Shown one piece after another: positions 43,403-52,755 of a DNA stretch of 64,000 nucleotides (positions are counted from its first letter, which is position 1; every line of letters starts with the position of its first letter). The DNA is from Gordonibacter pamelaeae (GTDB taxonomy: Bacteria; Actinomycetota; Coriobacteriia; Coriobacteriales; Eggerthellaceae): NCBI RefSeq assembly GCF_042665095.1, contig NZ_JBHTBV010000005.1, one strand, 5' to 3'. The notes under the pieces are model-generated. The model saw nothing but the letters and a program-made list of their open reading frames with translations. It did no database searches and was not told the DNA's origin. Made by a program: the position numbers and the translations under genes.

Positions 43403-44812
43403 CTATCGACTTCTCTTAAATCTGGCAGTGAATGCTTTTACCCCTGCACGCAACAGACACGGATACGTGGTATCGTATAGCCGCCCCGCCTCGTGAGGCC
43501 ACTTCCAGTTGTTGTAAACAAGCTGGGCAATGGCTTGCCCAGCTACTAAACCAAGCACACTGCCGCCACTTAAAATAAGAAAAACAACTGAGAGAGCGAC
43601 TCCCAGCACAGCCGAAAAGACAAAAGAAGTTGCGTAGGGAACATGATTTGTATTGGAGATAAGCGTTGCACATAGCGAATGATGACGCCAGAGCAGCAGG
43701 TAGAGACCTAAAGAAATAGTAAGGAGGGGCATCGAATCGATTCCTGGCTTAAACAAGCCAAGCACCGGCATGCAAACAAACAGGACCAGCGTGAAACCAA
43801 CCGAATAGAGAGCATAGAAACTGACTAGACACTTCCCCGCCAGCTTACGCCCAAGCTCCTTGTTACCGTTTACATATGCCGATTGCATCGATGGAGAATA
43901 AGTTGTCAGAGCAACCGTGCTCAAATTCACACAGGCATTCAGCACTTGAAGGGTCACTGAGAAGACAGAGGACTCCGACAATCCGATGAATGCAGCGCAC
44001 AGGAGCGTATTTGATGTCGTAACGGCATAGTTCGCAAGAGAAACAGCCGTATCCTTGAAAGCGTTAACCGATAACGCTCTCCCAATCTCACAGACTTCGC
44101 TCCTCGTTGGCGTCGGGGCGCCTCCGAGCCCCTCCCTCATACCCTCCGCACGAAAGAAAAACAGTTTACACATGAAGCGAAACACTAAGCCCTGAACCAG
44201 AAAACCTACCGCGCACGAGAGAAGGCCCAAGTCTAATAACAGCATAACCGCTATAACAGCAATCTGCGTAAGGCTAGAGACAATGATAGCTTTATTCACA
44301 CCCGCAAAATCGCCTATTCCCCTTAAGAACGAATCCCAATAGGTATATAGAACGTTAACAAAAACGCCAATGCAAAAAACTACCCAAGCAGCAGTGTATT
44401 GAGCAGGCGTCAACCCCTCGGAAACAGATACGACATATAGGCTTCCGAGAGAGGCAACTCCGATCAACACAGCAAAAGCAATCATCCGATATATGCGTTT
44501 ACATGAGCCAATTAGCGCTCGCAACACAGGGAAATTCACTTCGCCCCCATCAACTTTAGGAGCTCCTTCCACAAGAAACGCCGTGCTGCCACTCCAGCAA
44601 AAAGCAACGTTGCGACCGAAGGTCGGGCCGAAACCAGCCTGGAAAGTGGTTACGAAGCTGTTGACAGCCAGAAACACATACCACAAACCCACCAGATCAT
44701 CTTGGAGCATCGACAAAACCATAGGAAGCAAAAGCAGCTGACCTGCCATTTTAAAAAAGAGGCCACTGTAATTCCAAATGAAATCGCTCGACTTTGAATA
44801 TATCTGCATCAA
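43403..44812 (-). CDS. Wzx-like polysaccharide repeat-unit flippase
   Basis: 469 residues with 12-14 membrane segments of the MOP superfamily: SDFIWNYSGLFFKMAGQLLLLPM at the start, GVNKAIIVSSLTQIAVIAVML mid-way. It would flip undecaprenyl-linked repeat units across the membrane. Lower GC than the flanks. Its start overlaps the stop of the deacetylase-like gene. Confidence 0.82.
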   Translation of the reverse strand: MMQIYSKSSDFIWNYSGLFFKMAGQLLLLPMVLSMLQDDLVGLWYVFLAVNSFVTTFQAGFGPTFGRNVAFCWSGSTAFLVEGAPKVDGGEVNFPVLRALIGSCKRIYRMIAFAVLIGVASLGSLYVVSVSEGLTPAQYTAAWVVFCIGVFVNVLYTYWDSFLRGIGDFAGVNKAIIVSSLTQIAVIAVMLLLDLGLLSCAVGFLVQGLVFRFMCKLFFFRAEGMREGLGGAPTPTRSEVCEIGRALSVNAFKDTAVSLANYAVTTSNTLLCAAFIGLSESSVFSVTLQVLNACVNLSTVALTTYSPSMQSAYVNGNKELGRKLAGKCLVSFYALYSVGFTLVLFVCMPVLGLFKPGIDSMPLLTISLGLYLLLWRHHSLCATLISNTNHVPYATSFVFSAVLGVALSVVFLILSGGSVLGLVAGQAIAQLVYNNWKWPHEAGRLYDTTYPCLLRAGVKAFTARFKRSR

Positions 44813-45588
44813 TGATTTCCAGAATCACAGCAATCAGCAAAGCTGTCTCTCATTTTTTGCAACCCGGGTTTCAAGCTGCTCCGCCACGCAAGGAAAGCTT
44901 TCTCCTCTAAAGGTCCGAGGATGTTGCGACATGGCGAATCGAGCAGCGAAGAAAAGTCGACCAAGCTCTGTCGCCATCTCTCTATGTAGTCTAGCCAGGG
45001 CTTTAATGGCTTATCCTCGCAAGGGTGAAGCGCCAGCGTGACAATGCCTCTCGGGTGCTTTGGCATGCCGTAGCTGCGGCACGGAATATGCTTGATGCCC
45101 TTACGTATATAACAATGCATAGAGCGACCGTCGGAAACGTACCTGAAGCCCGCTTCTTTCAGCGCTTCGAGAGTTACCGAATCAAAGGAGTGCGCCGGCG
45201 CAAAGAAAATATCTGTTTCAAGCTCATGCTCGGTTAGTATCCGCTCTCCTTTTTCTAGCAATTCAAATTGCGTACCATACGGCTTCCCAGCAAACTCACT
45301 CTTTGTCCCAGATGTAATGAGTGATTTTCCGTCCGAATCGAGATGGTGAGCGTAGCCGTGAAGGGCGACGGACCAACCCCTGTCTTTCATGCCGCGAAGC
45401 CACTCCCAAAAATGTGGATTGAAGTCGTTTTTACGCAAGTCTGGATCGGCACAGGCTGGAACGACTCCCAAGAGCCCCCGAACCCCACAGCTTTCCACCG
45501 CCGAAACAGCTTCCTGAACCTTCTCAATATCGTTCCATGGGCAGATATCGTCTATCCTAACCGTTATCACCGCGCGCTTAAACACCAA
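44809..45588 (-). CDS. DUF2334/polysaccharide deacetylase-like protein
   Basis: 259 residues of the NodB-like barrel: metal-binding Asp pair in TVRIDDICPWND (near 10), HGYAHHLDSDG (near 78) and PAHSFDSVTLEAL (near 132). Probably removes N- or O-acetyl groups from the polymer or precursor. No signal peptide, so cytoplasmic action is likely. Overlaps the preceding glycosyltransferase by 11 bases. Confidence 0.78.
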   Translation of the reverse strand: MVFKRAVITVRIDDICPWNDIEKVQEAVSAVESCGVRGLLGVVPACADPDLRKNDFNPHFWEWLRGMKDRGWSVALHGYAHHLDSDGKSLITSGTKSEFAGKPYGTQFELLEKGERILTEHELETDIFFAPAHSFDSVTLEALKEAGFRYVSDGRSMHCYIRKGIKHIPCRSYGMPKHPRGIVTLALHPCEDKPLKPWLDYIERWRQSLVDFSSLLDSPCRNILGPLEEKAFLAWRSSLKPGLQKMRDSFADCCDSGNH

Positions 45589-46720
45589 AACCCCTTTTCT
45601 GGTCTTTTGTGACGCGGATAAAATCAGCTTGAATATCTGCCGCTACACGGGCAATGTCAAAACCAGCATTCCTCACCTTTTCAGGGCCTTTTGAGTTACG
45701 TCCAAACGTCGCAACATGCTTGATCTCATCAGCCCATTTTGTAGCACCGTCGGCCAGATCAACAACCTGACACCCTTCGCAAATGAGAGCTCTAGAAGGA
45801 ACGCCTTTCGAAACGACACAGGGAAGCCCCGCAGCCTGAGCCTCAATCAGAGCTAGCCCAAGTCCTTCCGCTTTTGAGGGAAAGGCAAAAACATCCATCA
45901 CTGAATACAATTCATCCGTATCCATCCGATCCTCCAGCAAAGTCACTTTCTCCCAGATCCCCAACTCCGAAGCCTTTGCTATTATCTCCGCCTTCATTGG
46001 GCCGGATCCCACTAACAGCAGCCTTGCTTTTGAGCAGCTCGATTGGAGAAAAGCGAAGGACTCTAATAGAAATATATGATTTTTTACACTAACCAGGCGC
46101 GCAACATTGCCGACAACAAAAGTTTCAACCCCGAAACCAAGCGCATCTCGCACACGATTGCGCTTCTCATCATCAAAAGCGAACCTTGCGACATCTATGC
46201 CGTTCGGCACAAACTTCCATTTAACAGCTTTCCCCGAACGGTCAAACCCAAACCAATCGGCCGCTTCAGGGGAGCAAGCGTAGAAATCAGTTGCCGCCCC
46301 AATCCTACGTCTGTTTACGGAGTGAATTGCATAGTTCATCGCCGACCTGATATCGAAAACAGACGAGGTGCTAGCGTGGGAGTGCAGTATCCTGCGAGGA
46401 ACCCCGCTACGTTTTGCCGCAAACAATATTGCCATAGAATTCAAGGAGCCCTTGTTTTCCCATACTACGTCATAACAGTGTTCACAGAAAAACGCATCGA
46501 GCTTTTTTCGCATTTTAATGGGATGCTTCCTGCTCTCGTCGATGAAGTACAATCTACCGCCTCGATCACGGATTTCATCAGCAAAGAAATAATTGCGGTC
46601 ATGCGGAAGCAAGAAGTCAAAGCGGACGAAACCCGGATCAATTTTGCGATAGACATTCATAATGAATGTCTCTATGCCGCCTAAGTCCATCCCACCGACA
46701 GCAACCAGAACATCTGCCAT
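45578..46720 (-). CDS. GT4-type glycosyltransferase
   Basis: 380 residues, GT-B fold. N-terminal VAVGGMDLGGIETFIMNVY with the Gly-rich acceptor loop, VPNGIDVARF in the hinge, and the nucleotide-sugar site FAFPSKAEGLGLALIEAQAAGLP with the EX7E pattern. ATG 46720 overlaps the previous stop (TAATG). Donor and linkage unknown. Confidence 0.88.
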   Translation of the reverse strand: MADVLVAVGGMDLGGIETFIMNVYRKIDPGFVRFDFLLPHDRNYFFADEIRDRGGRLYFIDESRKHPIKMRKKLDAFFCEHCYDVVWENKGSLNSMAILFAAKRSGVPRRILHSHASTSSVFDIRSAMNYAIHSVNRRRIGAATDFYACSPEAADWFGFDRSGKAVKWKFVPNGIDVARFAFDDEKRNRVRDALGFGVETFVVGNVARLVSVKNHIFLLESFAFLQSSCSKARLLLVGSGPMKAEIIAKASELGIWEKVTLLEDRMDTDELYSVMDVFAFPSKAEGLGLALIEAQAAGLPCVVSKGVPSRALICEGCQVVDLADGATKWADEIKHVATFGRNSKGPEKVRNAGFDIARVAADIQADFIRVTKDQKRGFGV

Positions 46721-47625
46721 TACAAGACTCCAGAGTAATCGCAACGGGAGAGGTCAATCCAAGAGCCAGCTTGCATATCCCACTCAGGCGGCTGCCATTT
46801 GACGAATCCTCCTGCCGGGAATAGAGTCATTTCACACAGGCGAAGCAAGCCGTCTCGCGTCTTAATGAAATCAATTCTGACAAAGGGAAAATCTTGAGAC
46901 AAATTACGCGACAGCTCGATAATCTGCATCAGCTCCACAGGCGCTTCGACCGGTTCCTCTAGTTTAGGCAATGACGAAACGAAGGGGCATTCTCTCCACT
47001 CAGCATCGTAGAATCTCTTTTTGTTGCATCCGTGAGGTTCTGTGATAACCCCAATAGCCTTAACATCACCATAACTGTTCCACGTCTGATACTCCCACTC
47101 GATGCGCTCTAGGTACTCCTCTGCAAACACTAGAGGCTTCACGTTTTTATAAGGCCATTCTCTAGAACCCCAGTAATAATTAGCATTCAAGTGCCTGCGA
47201 AGCTTTTCTTTCGCTAAAGCAATATCAAACGAGTCGGGGTTATTGCAAATGATTACACCCCCGCAGTCATGATTTGTTTTAAGCACATAATGCTTGGGCA
47301 ATACAGACGGATCGATATCATCCACGTCCTGCCAAACAGCATACGTATCGTTAACATAGCCTCGGCCAACCCTCTCGCTTACCCAATCCTTAACCGCAAG
47401 CTTATCGACCACTTTAGAGTAGCTCTCCACATGATTGTGCAGCTTCAACCATTGCATTTTTTCATTGAAGGACCGTGGGTTGTCGAGATCGGGAGCAACG
47501 CCGAATAGCGCTTTGTACATCATCTTAAGATGCAACTCATCGGAAATCCAACGCGTTAGACCTTTAGCAGTAGCAAGGCAATACAGCAGCCTTGGGTTGT
47601 CAATATATTTTCTGAAGACACTCAC
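46720..47625 (-). CDS. TupA-like ATP-grasp protein, copy 1
   Basis: 301 residues resembling the TupA-like ATP-grasp family: SFNEKMQWLKLHN near 52, VLKTNHDCGG near 110, LVFAEEYLE near 160 and FVRIDFIKTRDGLLRLCEMTLFPAGGF near 250. TupA is named from teichuronopeptide synthesis, where amino acids are joined to a glucuronate polymer. Here it may ligate an amino acid or amine to a uronic acid. Often mislabelled as glycosyltransferase. Confidence 0.8.
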   Translation of the reverse strand: MSVFRKYIDNPRLLYCLATAKGLTRWISDELHLKMMYKALFGVAPDLDNPRSFNEKMQWLKLHNHVESYSKVVDKLAVKDWVSERVGRGYVNDTYAVWQDVDDIDPSVLPKHYVLKTNHDCGGVIICNNPDSFDIALAKEKLRRHLNANYYWGSREWPYKNVKPLVFAEEYLERIEWEYQTWNSYGDVKAIGVITEPHGCNKKRFYDAEWRECPFVSSLPKLEEPVEAPVELMQIIELSRNLSQDFPFVRIDFIKTRDGLLRLCEMTLFPAGGFVKWQPPEWDMQAGSWIDLSRCDYSGVL

Positions 47626-47761
47626 GCTTAGAATCCTTTTCGATTAAAACCCTTTGAGGTAACGAGCAAATATATCTGCGACGGCTACTGATGTAGTTCG
47701 ATAATTTGTTGGCAGTTTCTTTGATTGTCAAAATGTCCCTCATCTAGCGCATGCGCAAATC

Positions 47762-48889
47762 TCAGATGCTTTTCGAGAAATTTATATCCATGTTTTCTTC
47801 TATAACCCTTACAATCTCGCCAAATACCAAGTTAGGAGCATAGCTTCGAGAGTGATTGAGGCAGTTCGTTCTAATTGTCTCAATTTCCACCTCTCCGAGC
47901 AAAAGCTTCTCCAATGCCTCGAGAAGCAACTCTGGTTTATCGAAATCGTAACCAAAACCTGTAACACCATCCTCAAGCATCTCCGAATAGTAAGGCCATT
48001 TACTGGCAACAATTGGTACACCCGCCGAAAGGGCATCAATTATTGTGCCCGGCATGCCCTCTGCGGCCCATTTAGTGGGAAAGAGCAGCGCATAGTAATC
48101 CTTGATCACCTCGACGGACGACTCTGGGGCAACGATTCCCTTATATTTGGCATAAGGGCAGCTTTTTAGCGCAACCTCAAACTCATCTTTATAAGCATCG
48201 TCAATAGGCCCATAAATATCTAAAGTTGCGAAAGCAGAATCGGATGCGCCGGAAGAACCATCATGCCGTGGGGAGAACCCCACTTTTTCATTAAGCTGCG
48301 TAATTGCCAACAACGCTTCGTTGATTCCTTTTTTCTCTGTTACTCGACTAAAAGTGCACATTCGATAGGGAGGATGCTCGCTGAACTCCATTTGTTTCAC
48401 TTCATTCAAATCAGCAGGGTGCAGTGTTTTGAAGTTCGGAAGATATCTTGCGTTTGCCAATCCGAGACGAGTCAAGCGCTCTTCGAGCTTCCGGCTTTCA
48501 ACCCAATTAACTGCAAAAGAACTCAGATACCTCATATATCGGGGATTTTGCTGGAGCTCGTCAGCGAGCCTTCCGCCAATGAGATTATGGTAGATTCTTT
48601 TTTTCATGGTTCTCGCAGCAACGCTCAGAACGGGAAAGAAAACCCTTCGTCCATTCGAAGAAAGGAGAACAATCATGTCATCGCAGGTAAAAAGACAGGA
48701 AATGAGATCGGCAATTACCGAAAAGGGCCTCAGCTTATACTGCCTGGTATCAACACACTTAACAGCCGATGCCCCATACCTGTCTACAAGCAACTTGTAA
48801 ATGGTTCGCGTCTTAATCGTCTGGCCGTCAAATAGCGTTTCCTCAGGGTCGATGCAGCCAATCAATCCTATTGTCATCCTCTTGTTCAC
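47762..48889 (-). CDS. GT4-type glycosyltransferase
   Basis: 375 residues. N-terminal LIGCIDPEETLFDGQTIKTR, then MCTFSRVTEKKGINEALLAI and the donor-site segment LLFPTKWAAEGMPGTIIDAL with SAGVPIVAS, typical for GT4 enzymes. A 136-base gap separates it from the next gene, without clear signals. Low-GC operon core. Confidence 0.83.
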   Translation of the reverse strand: MNKRMTIGLIGCIDPEETLFDGQTIKTRTIYKLLVDRYGASAVKCVDTRQYKLRPFSVIADLISCLFTCDDMIVLLSSNGRRVFFPVLSVAARTMKKRIYHNLIGGRLADELQQNPRYMRYLSSFAVNWVESRKLEERLTRLGLANARYLPNFKTLHPADLNEVKQMEFSEHPPYRMCTFSRVTEKKGINEALLAITQLNEKVGFSPRHDGSSGASDSAFATLDIYGPIDDAYKDEFEVALKSCPYAKYKGIVAPESSVEVIKDYYALLFPTKWAAEGMPGTIIDALSAGVPIVASKWPYYSEMLEDGVTGFGYDFDKPELLLEALEKLLLGEVEIETIRTNCLNHSRSYAPNLVFGEIVRVIEENMDINFSKSI

Positions 48890-48893
48890 TTTC

Positions 48894-49769
48894 TCAACTC
48901 ACCAAAGACGAAATGACAAGTTTTTCCCCTTGTTCTTTTAAAAATTCATCCGTAAAGTACGGAAGAACACCTGACGCAGGAGTAAAAGTCAATTCTCCAA
49001 AATATATGCGCCCCTTAGTTTCATACAAATCAACCCTTACGAAGTCGAAATCCTCGCTGAGTCTTTTCGATGCGCGAATCATCTCATCCAAGTTTTCTGG
49101 CTTATTAACTTCTGCGGTTAAAGTTCCGGAGGTCAATCCGTCGATTTTTCGCCAATTCAAATCATATAGACCGAGCTTCAATTCCGTAGAGCGATCACAG
49201 CACGTTAAAATGAATTCCGGGTTGCCATTTATGCAATGTATTTTGTAGTCGACGATTTCGTCTGGCGAGGCTATCAAGTTTTCGCAAATAACACCGCGTT
49301 TGATTTTGCGATAATGGGGCTCGAAGTAAGCACCGACATAGTTTGAGCATAACCAAGTTTTTGCAAGCGAGAAAAGTTCTTCTCTTTTCGTGTTGGCCAT
49401 ATCAAGACAAATATGATTCATTTTGCAACCATGTGTCGCTTTCATTACGAATTGATTTGGAAGACCATCAAAGCTAATATCCGCCTCAGAAAACCATGGA
49501 TCCGCGCATAGAGGAATCAAGTACTGTCTCATCTCTTTAATCTTGAGATAGTCTCTAACTAGATATTTGTCAGTGCAATCAACTTTAAGGCTACTTTGCT
49601 TATTGAGCTCAAGCCAGATGATCTTATCCGCCAAAGATACCGGGTGATCCAAATTGAGTTTCCTGCCAAAACGAATTCGAGCATCCATTCGTTTTGCATA
49701 TGCTTCACCATTTTTTGCGCATACATGCTGATAAAAGCAGCAATAGAGTTTTTTAAATACCTCAGTCAT
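48894..49769 (-). CDS. TupA-like ATP-grasp protein, copy 2
   Basis: 291 residues with the same order of motifs as copy 1: LADKIIWLELNKQ near 45, FVMKATHGCKMNH near 110, VICENLIASPDEIVDYKIHC near 158, FDFVRVDLYETKGRIYFGELTFTPASG near 240. Probable ATP-dependent ligase acting on the surface polymer. The two copies are clearly diverged from each other, suggesting two different modifications or substrates. Confidence 0.8.
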   Translation of the reverse strand: MTEVFKKLYCCFYQHVCAKNGEAYAKRMDARIRFGRKLNLDHPVSLADKIIWLELNKQSSLKVDCTDKYLVRDYLKIKEMRQYLIPLCADPWFSEADISFDGLPNQFVMKATHGCKMNHICLDMANTKREELFSLAKTWLCSNYVGAYFEPHYRKIKRGVICENLIASPDEIVDYKIHCINGNPEFILTCCDRSTELKLGLYDLNWRKIDGLTSGTLTAEVNKPENLDEMIRASKRLSEDFDFVRVDLYETKGRIYFGELTFTPASGVLPYFTDEFLKEQGEKLVISSLVS

Positions 49770-49772
49770 GAC

Positions 49773-50840
49773 TTAGTATCCATATACTAGAAATTGTTCC
49801 CATGCGTTTAATATCTCAAGCTGGTGTTTTTCGCAAGCAATGCTTTTTCCTTCGCATGAGAGTACCTCTGCAAGTTTTCGATCAACTGCTACCGCTATCA
49901 TCGCTTCCGCTAGCGCCTTTCGATTTCCACGCTCGACAAGCAGTCCACGTCGCCCACCTTCTGTTAATAACCTAGCTCCCCCACCAAGGCAGTCGGTTGC
50001 AACGCAAGGAATCCCCATCGCCATTGCCTCCATGAGCGAATTTTGCATTCCTTCAAAATCAGAAGAGCTCACAAATATGGCCGCATCGCGTATTTCAGAA
50101 TGAACATCATCGGAGTATGGGCGCAACTTGACTCTGTCCTCCAACTGCAAAGAATTGATATGCTGCTGCAGCTCAAAGCGCAGCGAGCCATCTCCGAATA
50201 TGTCCAAACAATAGCCTGGCACTTTTTCACGAAAAAGATTGAATGCGTCAATGAGGAGCCTCAGATTCTTTTGCGGCTCAAGACGCGCTGCGGTGACTAT
50301 TCTTTTGCTGCAAGGACCACCATATTCCGGCAACGCAGTCACAAGAGGATTCGGTATGACTTTAGATTTGCTTACAATATCAGTCGGGAAAAGCTGTTGG
50401 ACTTCTTCGGTTTGGAACACTACCCGTGAGGCTCGCTCATAATTCTTAACGCAATCACAAAATTCCCTTTCAGAATAAATGCAAGGCGGATAATTCCGCT
50501 CGGATGCAACGGTTTGGACTTGCATTCCGCGAGTAACCGCCAGTACGTATTTCATGGGGCGGCCAAGAGCAACAACTATGTCGGGATCAAACTCCGATAG
50601 GACTCTTTTAATCAAATGTAACCTTTTAATTATATTGATATGCTTTTGGCGGCATGGCTGGCAACCGTACATCTTTACGCCCTGGCTCAATTCATAAGAA
50701 CAATGATCTTCGTCTATAGACACGGCACCCGAACGGTAGCCTTTAGCGTAGAAGTGGTTGCAGAGAATAGACGTAACCCTCTCCGCACCGCCACCTCCAA
50801 ATTTATTAGCTACGAATAATACTTTCGGATTGACATTCAT
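49773..50840 (-). CDS. GT4-type glycosyltransferase
   Basis: 355 residues. NKFGGGGAERVTSILCNH acceptor loop, KVIPNPL hinge, RLEPQKNLRLLIDAF and FVSSSDFEGMQNSLMEAMAMGIPCVATDCLGG donor site. Close spacing to neighbours (3-4 bases) indicates one operon. Confidence 0.9.
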   Translation of the reverse strand: MNVNPKVLFVANKFGGGGAERVTSILCNHFYAKGYRSGAVSIDEDHCSYELSQGVKMYGCQPCRQKHINIIKRLHLIKRVLSEFDPDIVVALGRPMKYVLAVTRGMQVQTVASERNYPPCIYSEREFCDCVKNYERASRVVFQTEEVQQLFPTDIVSKSKVIPNPLVTALPEYGGPCSKRIVTAARLEPQKNLRLLIDAFNLFREKVPGYCLDIFGDGSLRFELQQHINSLQLEDRVKLRPYSDDVHSEIRDAAIFVSSSDFEGMQNSLMEAMAMGIPCVATDCLGGGARLLTEGGRRGLLVERGNRKALAEAMIAVAVDRKLAEVLSCEGKSIACEKHQLEILNAWEQFLVYGY

Positions 50841-50844
50841 AGAA

Positions 50845-51933
50845 CTAAAAAATCGGTCCGAATATTAAAATGTACGGATCGAGAGTTGTTCCATATATCT
50901 GGTACGCAAGGAAAGGCAATAGTAAGCAGATCGCGCCCATTTTGCCTAAAACAGCTAGTCGTGGATCAGCCTGCCTTAAACAGACTGGAATAAGAAGGCT
51001 GACAAATATCCAAAGATATTCATCAGCACGCGCTAGAACTTCATTATTTAGCGATACCGAACAAAAGAGGAGACTTGCAGCTACTCCGCACAATGAAAGG
51101 TTCGCATTAAATTCTTCAGTCATTTTATCTACATCGAACAGAAGTAGGATCGCGACGACGATCACTATATGCAAAGTGATGAGACTATTCCATGAGAAAC
51201 TTAAAGCAAGCCCCTCTTTTCCAAATACGCCGAGAATCATTTTCAGAACTTCTGGCAACACAAAAGCGGAAAGCGCACATAGCACAACGAACGCAATAAA
51301 AATATATGTGAGCTTCCTCTTTGTCATCTTGGTTCTAGATAGCGGATACAGCAAAGCCGCCAATATAACTGCTCTATGAAACATCATCGCCAAAAGTATA
51401 ACCAACATAAATTTGATGGGTTTTCGCTTGACGATATAGATGATGCCGAATAGAAAAATCGATAAAGCGAGCGTCTGTCTCAATATCGAAATCGAGTACC
51501 AGAGAAAATTCATGGTGCTCAAAATGAATAGAGTAAACCAAGGCGTATCTGAATAACGTAAAGAAAAGAAACAGAACGAGAACGATGTAACTGCCGCTAG
51601 AAATACAATTAATCCCTGATAGCTAAACCCTAAAGAAGCAAGTAGCCAGTTTAAAACGACCCATCCATTTTCGAAGTCGTATGGGTATATCAAGTTCGCG
51701 TTGTCGAGAATATTGGGATTAAGGGCACCAAGCATTTGAGAAAAGGTGAGGCTTGAAATATATCTATACCCCGCAGCATAAATCTCAGCATCGGGCCCAT
51801 ACGATTCGGCTCGAAGGGCCAGGAGCAAAAACAGCTGAATGCCGATAAGCGTTACACAAACCTTCTTGCTTTTGCTTGACACAATAGGACCGTAGATAGC
51901 AATCAGGGCAGCGTTTATAAGCAGGACATACAT
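50845..51933 (-). CDS. EpsG-like polysaccharide polymerase (Wzy function)
   Basis: 362 residues with about ten membrane helices. GPDAEIYAAGYRYIS near 47 and the SISILRQTLALSIFLFGI segment near 148 fit the EpsG family of polymer-forming membrane proteins. The only polymerase candidate in the locus. Confidence 0.75.
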   Translation of the reverse strand: MYVLLINAALIAIYGPIVSSKSKKVCVTLIGIQLFLLLALRAESYGPDAEIYAAGYRYISSLTFSQMLGALNPNILDNANLIYPYDFENGWVVLNWLLASLGFSYQGLIVFLAAVTSFSFCFFSLRYSDTPWFTLFILSTMNFLWYSISILRQTLALSIFLFGIIYIVKRKPIKFMLVILLAMMFHRAVILAALLYPLSRTKMTKRKLTYIFIAFVVLCALSAFVLPEVLKMILGVFGKEGLALSFSWNSLITLHIVIVVAILLLFDVDKMTEEFNANLSLCGVAASLLFCSVSLNNEVLARADEYLWIFVSLLIPVCLRQADPRLAVLGKMGAICLLLPFLAYQIYGTTLDPYILIFGPIF

Positions 51934-51936
51934 TGC

Positions 51937-52755
51937 CTATTCGACTTTCAATGCGCCGCTTCTATTGAAATTCAATTCGAGCAGCTTGTCCACGCCATAA
52001 CCAATGGATTTGCTTAGTGCCCAAATAACAAAAGCTAGTGCCGCTGACGCGATGGAAAGATGCTCTATTTCTCGGTAGAGATGCCACTGCCATTTTGGAA
52101 GATTGCGTTTGCCGGACGATAGACTACCCTCGCGCACCCGATAATTGGCAACTACTTCCCGAAGGCCGTAAACCTTTACGTCATTTTCTCGAAGGATGCT
52201 TAACCATAATGCGTAGTCATTTCGCTTCTTAATGCTGGGTGCGTAGCATTTCCCAAGCATCCGCTGACTATAAACAGCCGTGGAATTCCCTATCGAATCC
52301 CCTAGATATAGCAATCTGTGGTACCCAACGCTTCCCGGCGGCTTCTTTACGACACCTTTGTTTGCTCCATCTTCAGAAATAACCGCATATGACGCACAGC
52401 TGAATGCACAGAAATTCTCTTTCATAAATTGAACCTGCATTGAAAGCTTTTCGGGAAGCCAAATGTCATCGCTATCAAGAAATGCAATGTATTCCCCCTG
52501 CGCAAGGGAAATCCCCTCATTCCTTGCATTGCTTGCTCCTGTGTTTTCAGCTAACTCTACTAGATGAATTTTCGGACTCGCGTCACAAAATGCTTTGACA
52601 ACCTCTGCCGAGTTATCGGATGAGCAGTCATCGACAACTATCAATTCCCAATTCGAATAGCTTTGCGATAGTACGGATTCTATTGATTCGCTTATATAAG
52701 CTTCACAGTTATAATTAGGCATAATTACCGAAACAAGACCGGCGATAGTGCTCAT
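51937..52755 (-). CDS. GT2-family glycosyltransferase
   Basis: 272 residues, GT-A fold: SVIMPNYNCEAYISESIESVLSQSY, ELIVVDDCSSDNSAEVV, YIAFLDSDDIWLPEKL (DxD motif). A weak hydrophobic segment lies near the C-terminus. Start overlaps the stop of the sugar transferase (ATGA). Confidence 0.9.
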   Translation of the reverse strand: MSTIAGLVSVIMPNYNCEAYISESIESVLSQSYSNWELIVVDDCSSDNSAEVVKAFCDASPKIHLVELAENTGASNARNEGISLAQGEYIAFLDSDDIWLPEKLSMQVQFMKENFCAFSCASYAVISEDGANKGVVKKPPGSVGYHRLLYLGDSIGNSTAVYSQRMLGKCYAPSIKKRNDYALWLSILRENDVKVYGLREVVANYRVREGSLSSGKRNLPKWQWHLYREIEHLSIASAALAFVIWALSKSIGYGVDKLLELNFNRSGALKVE

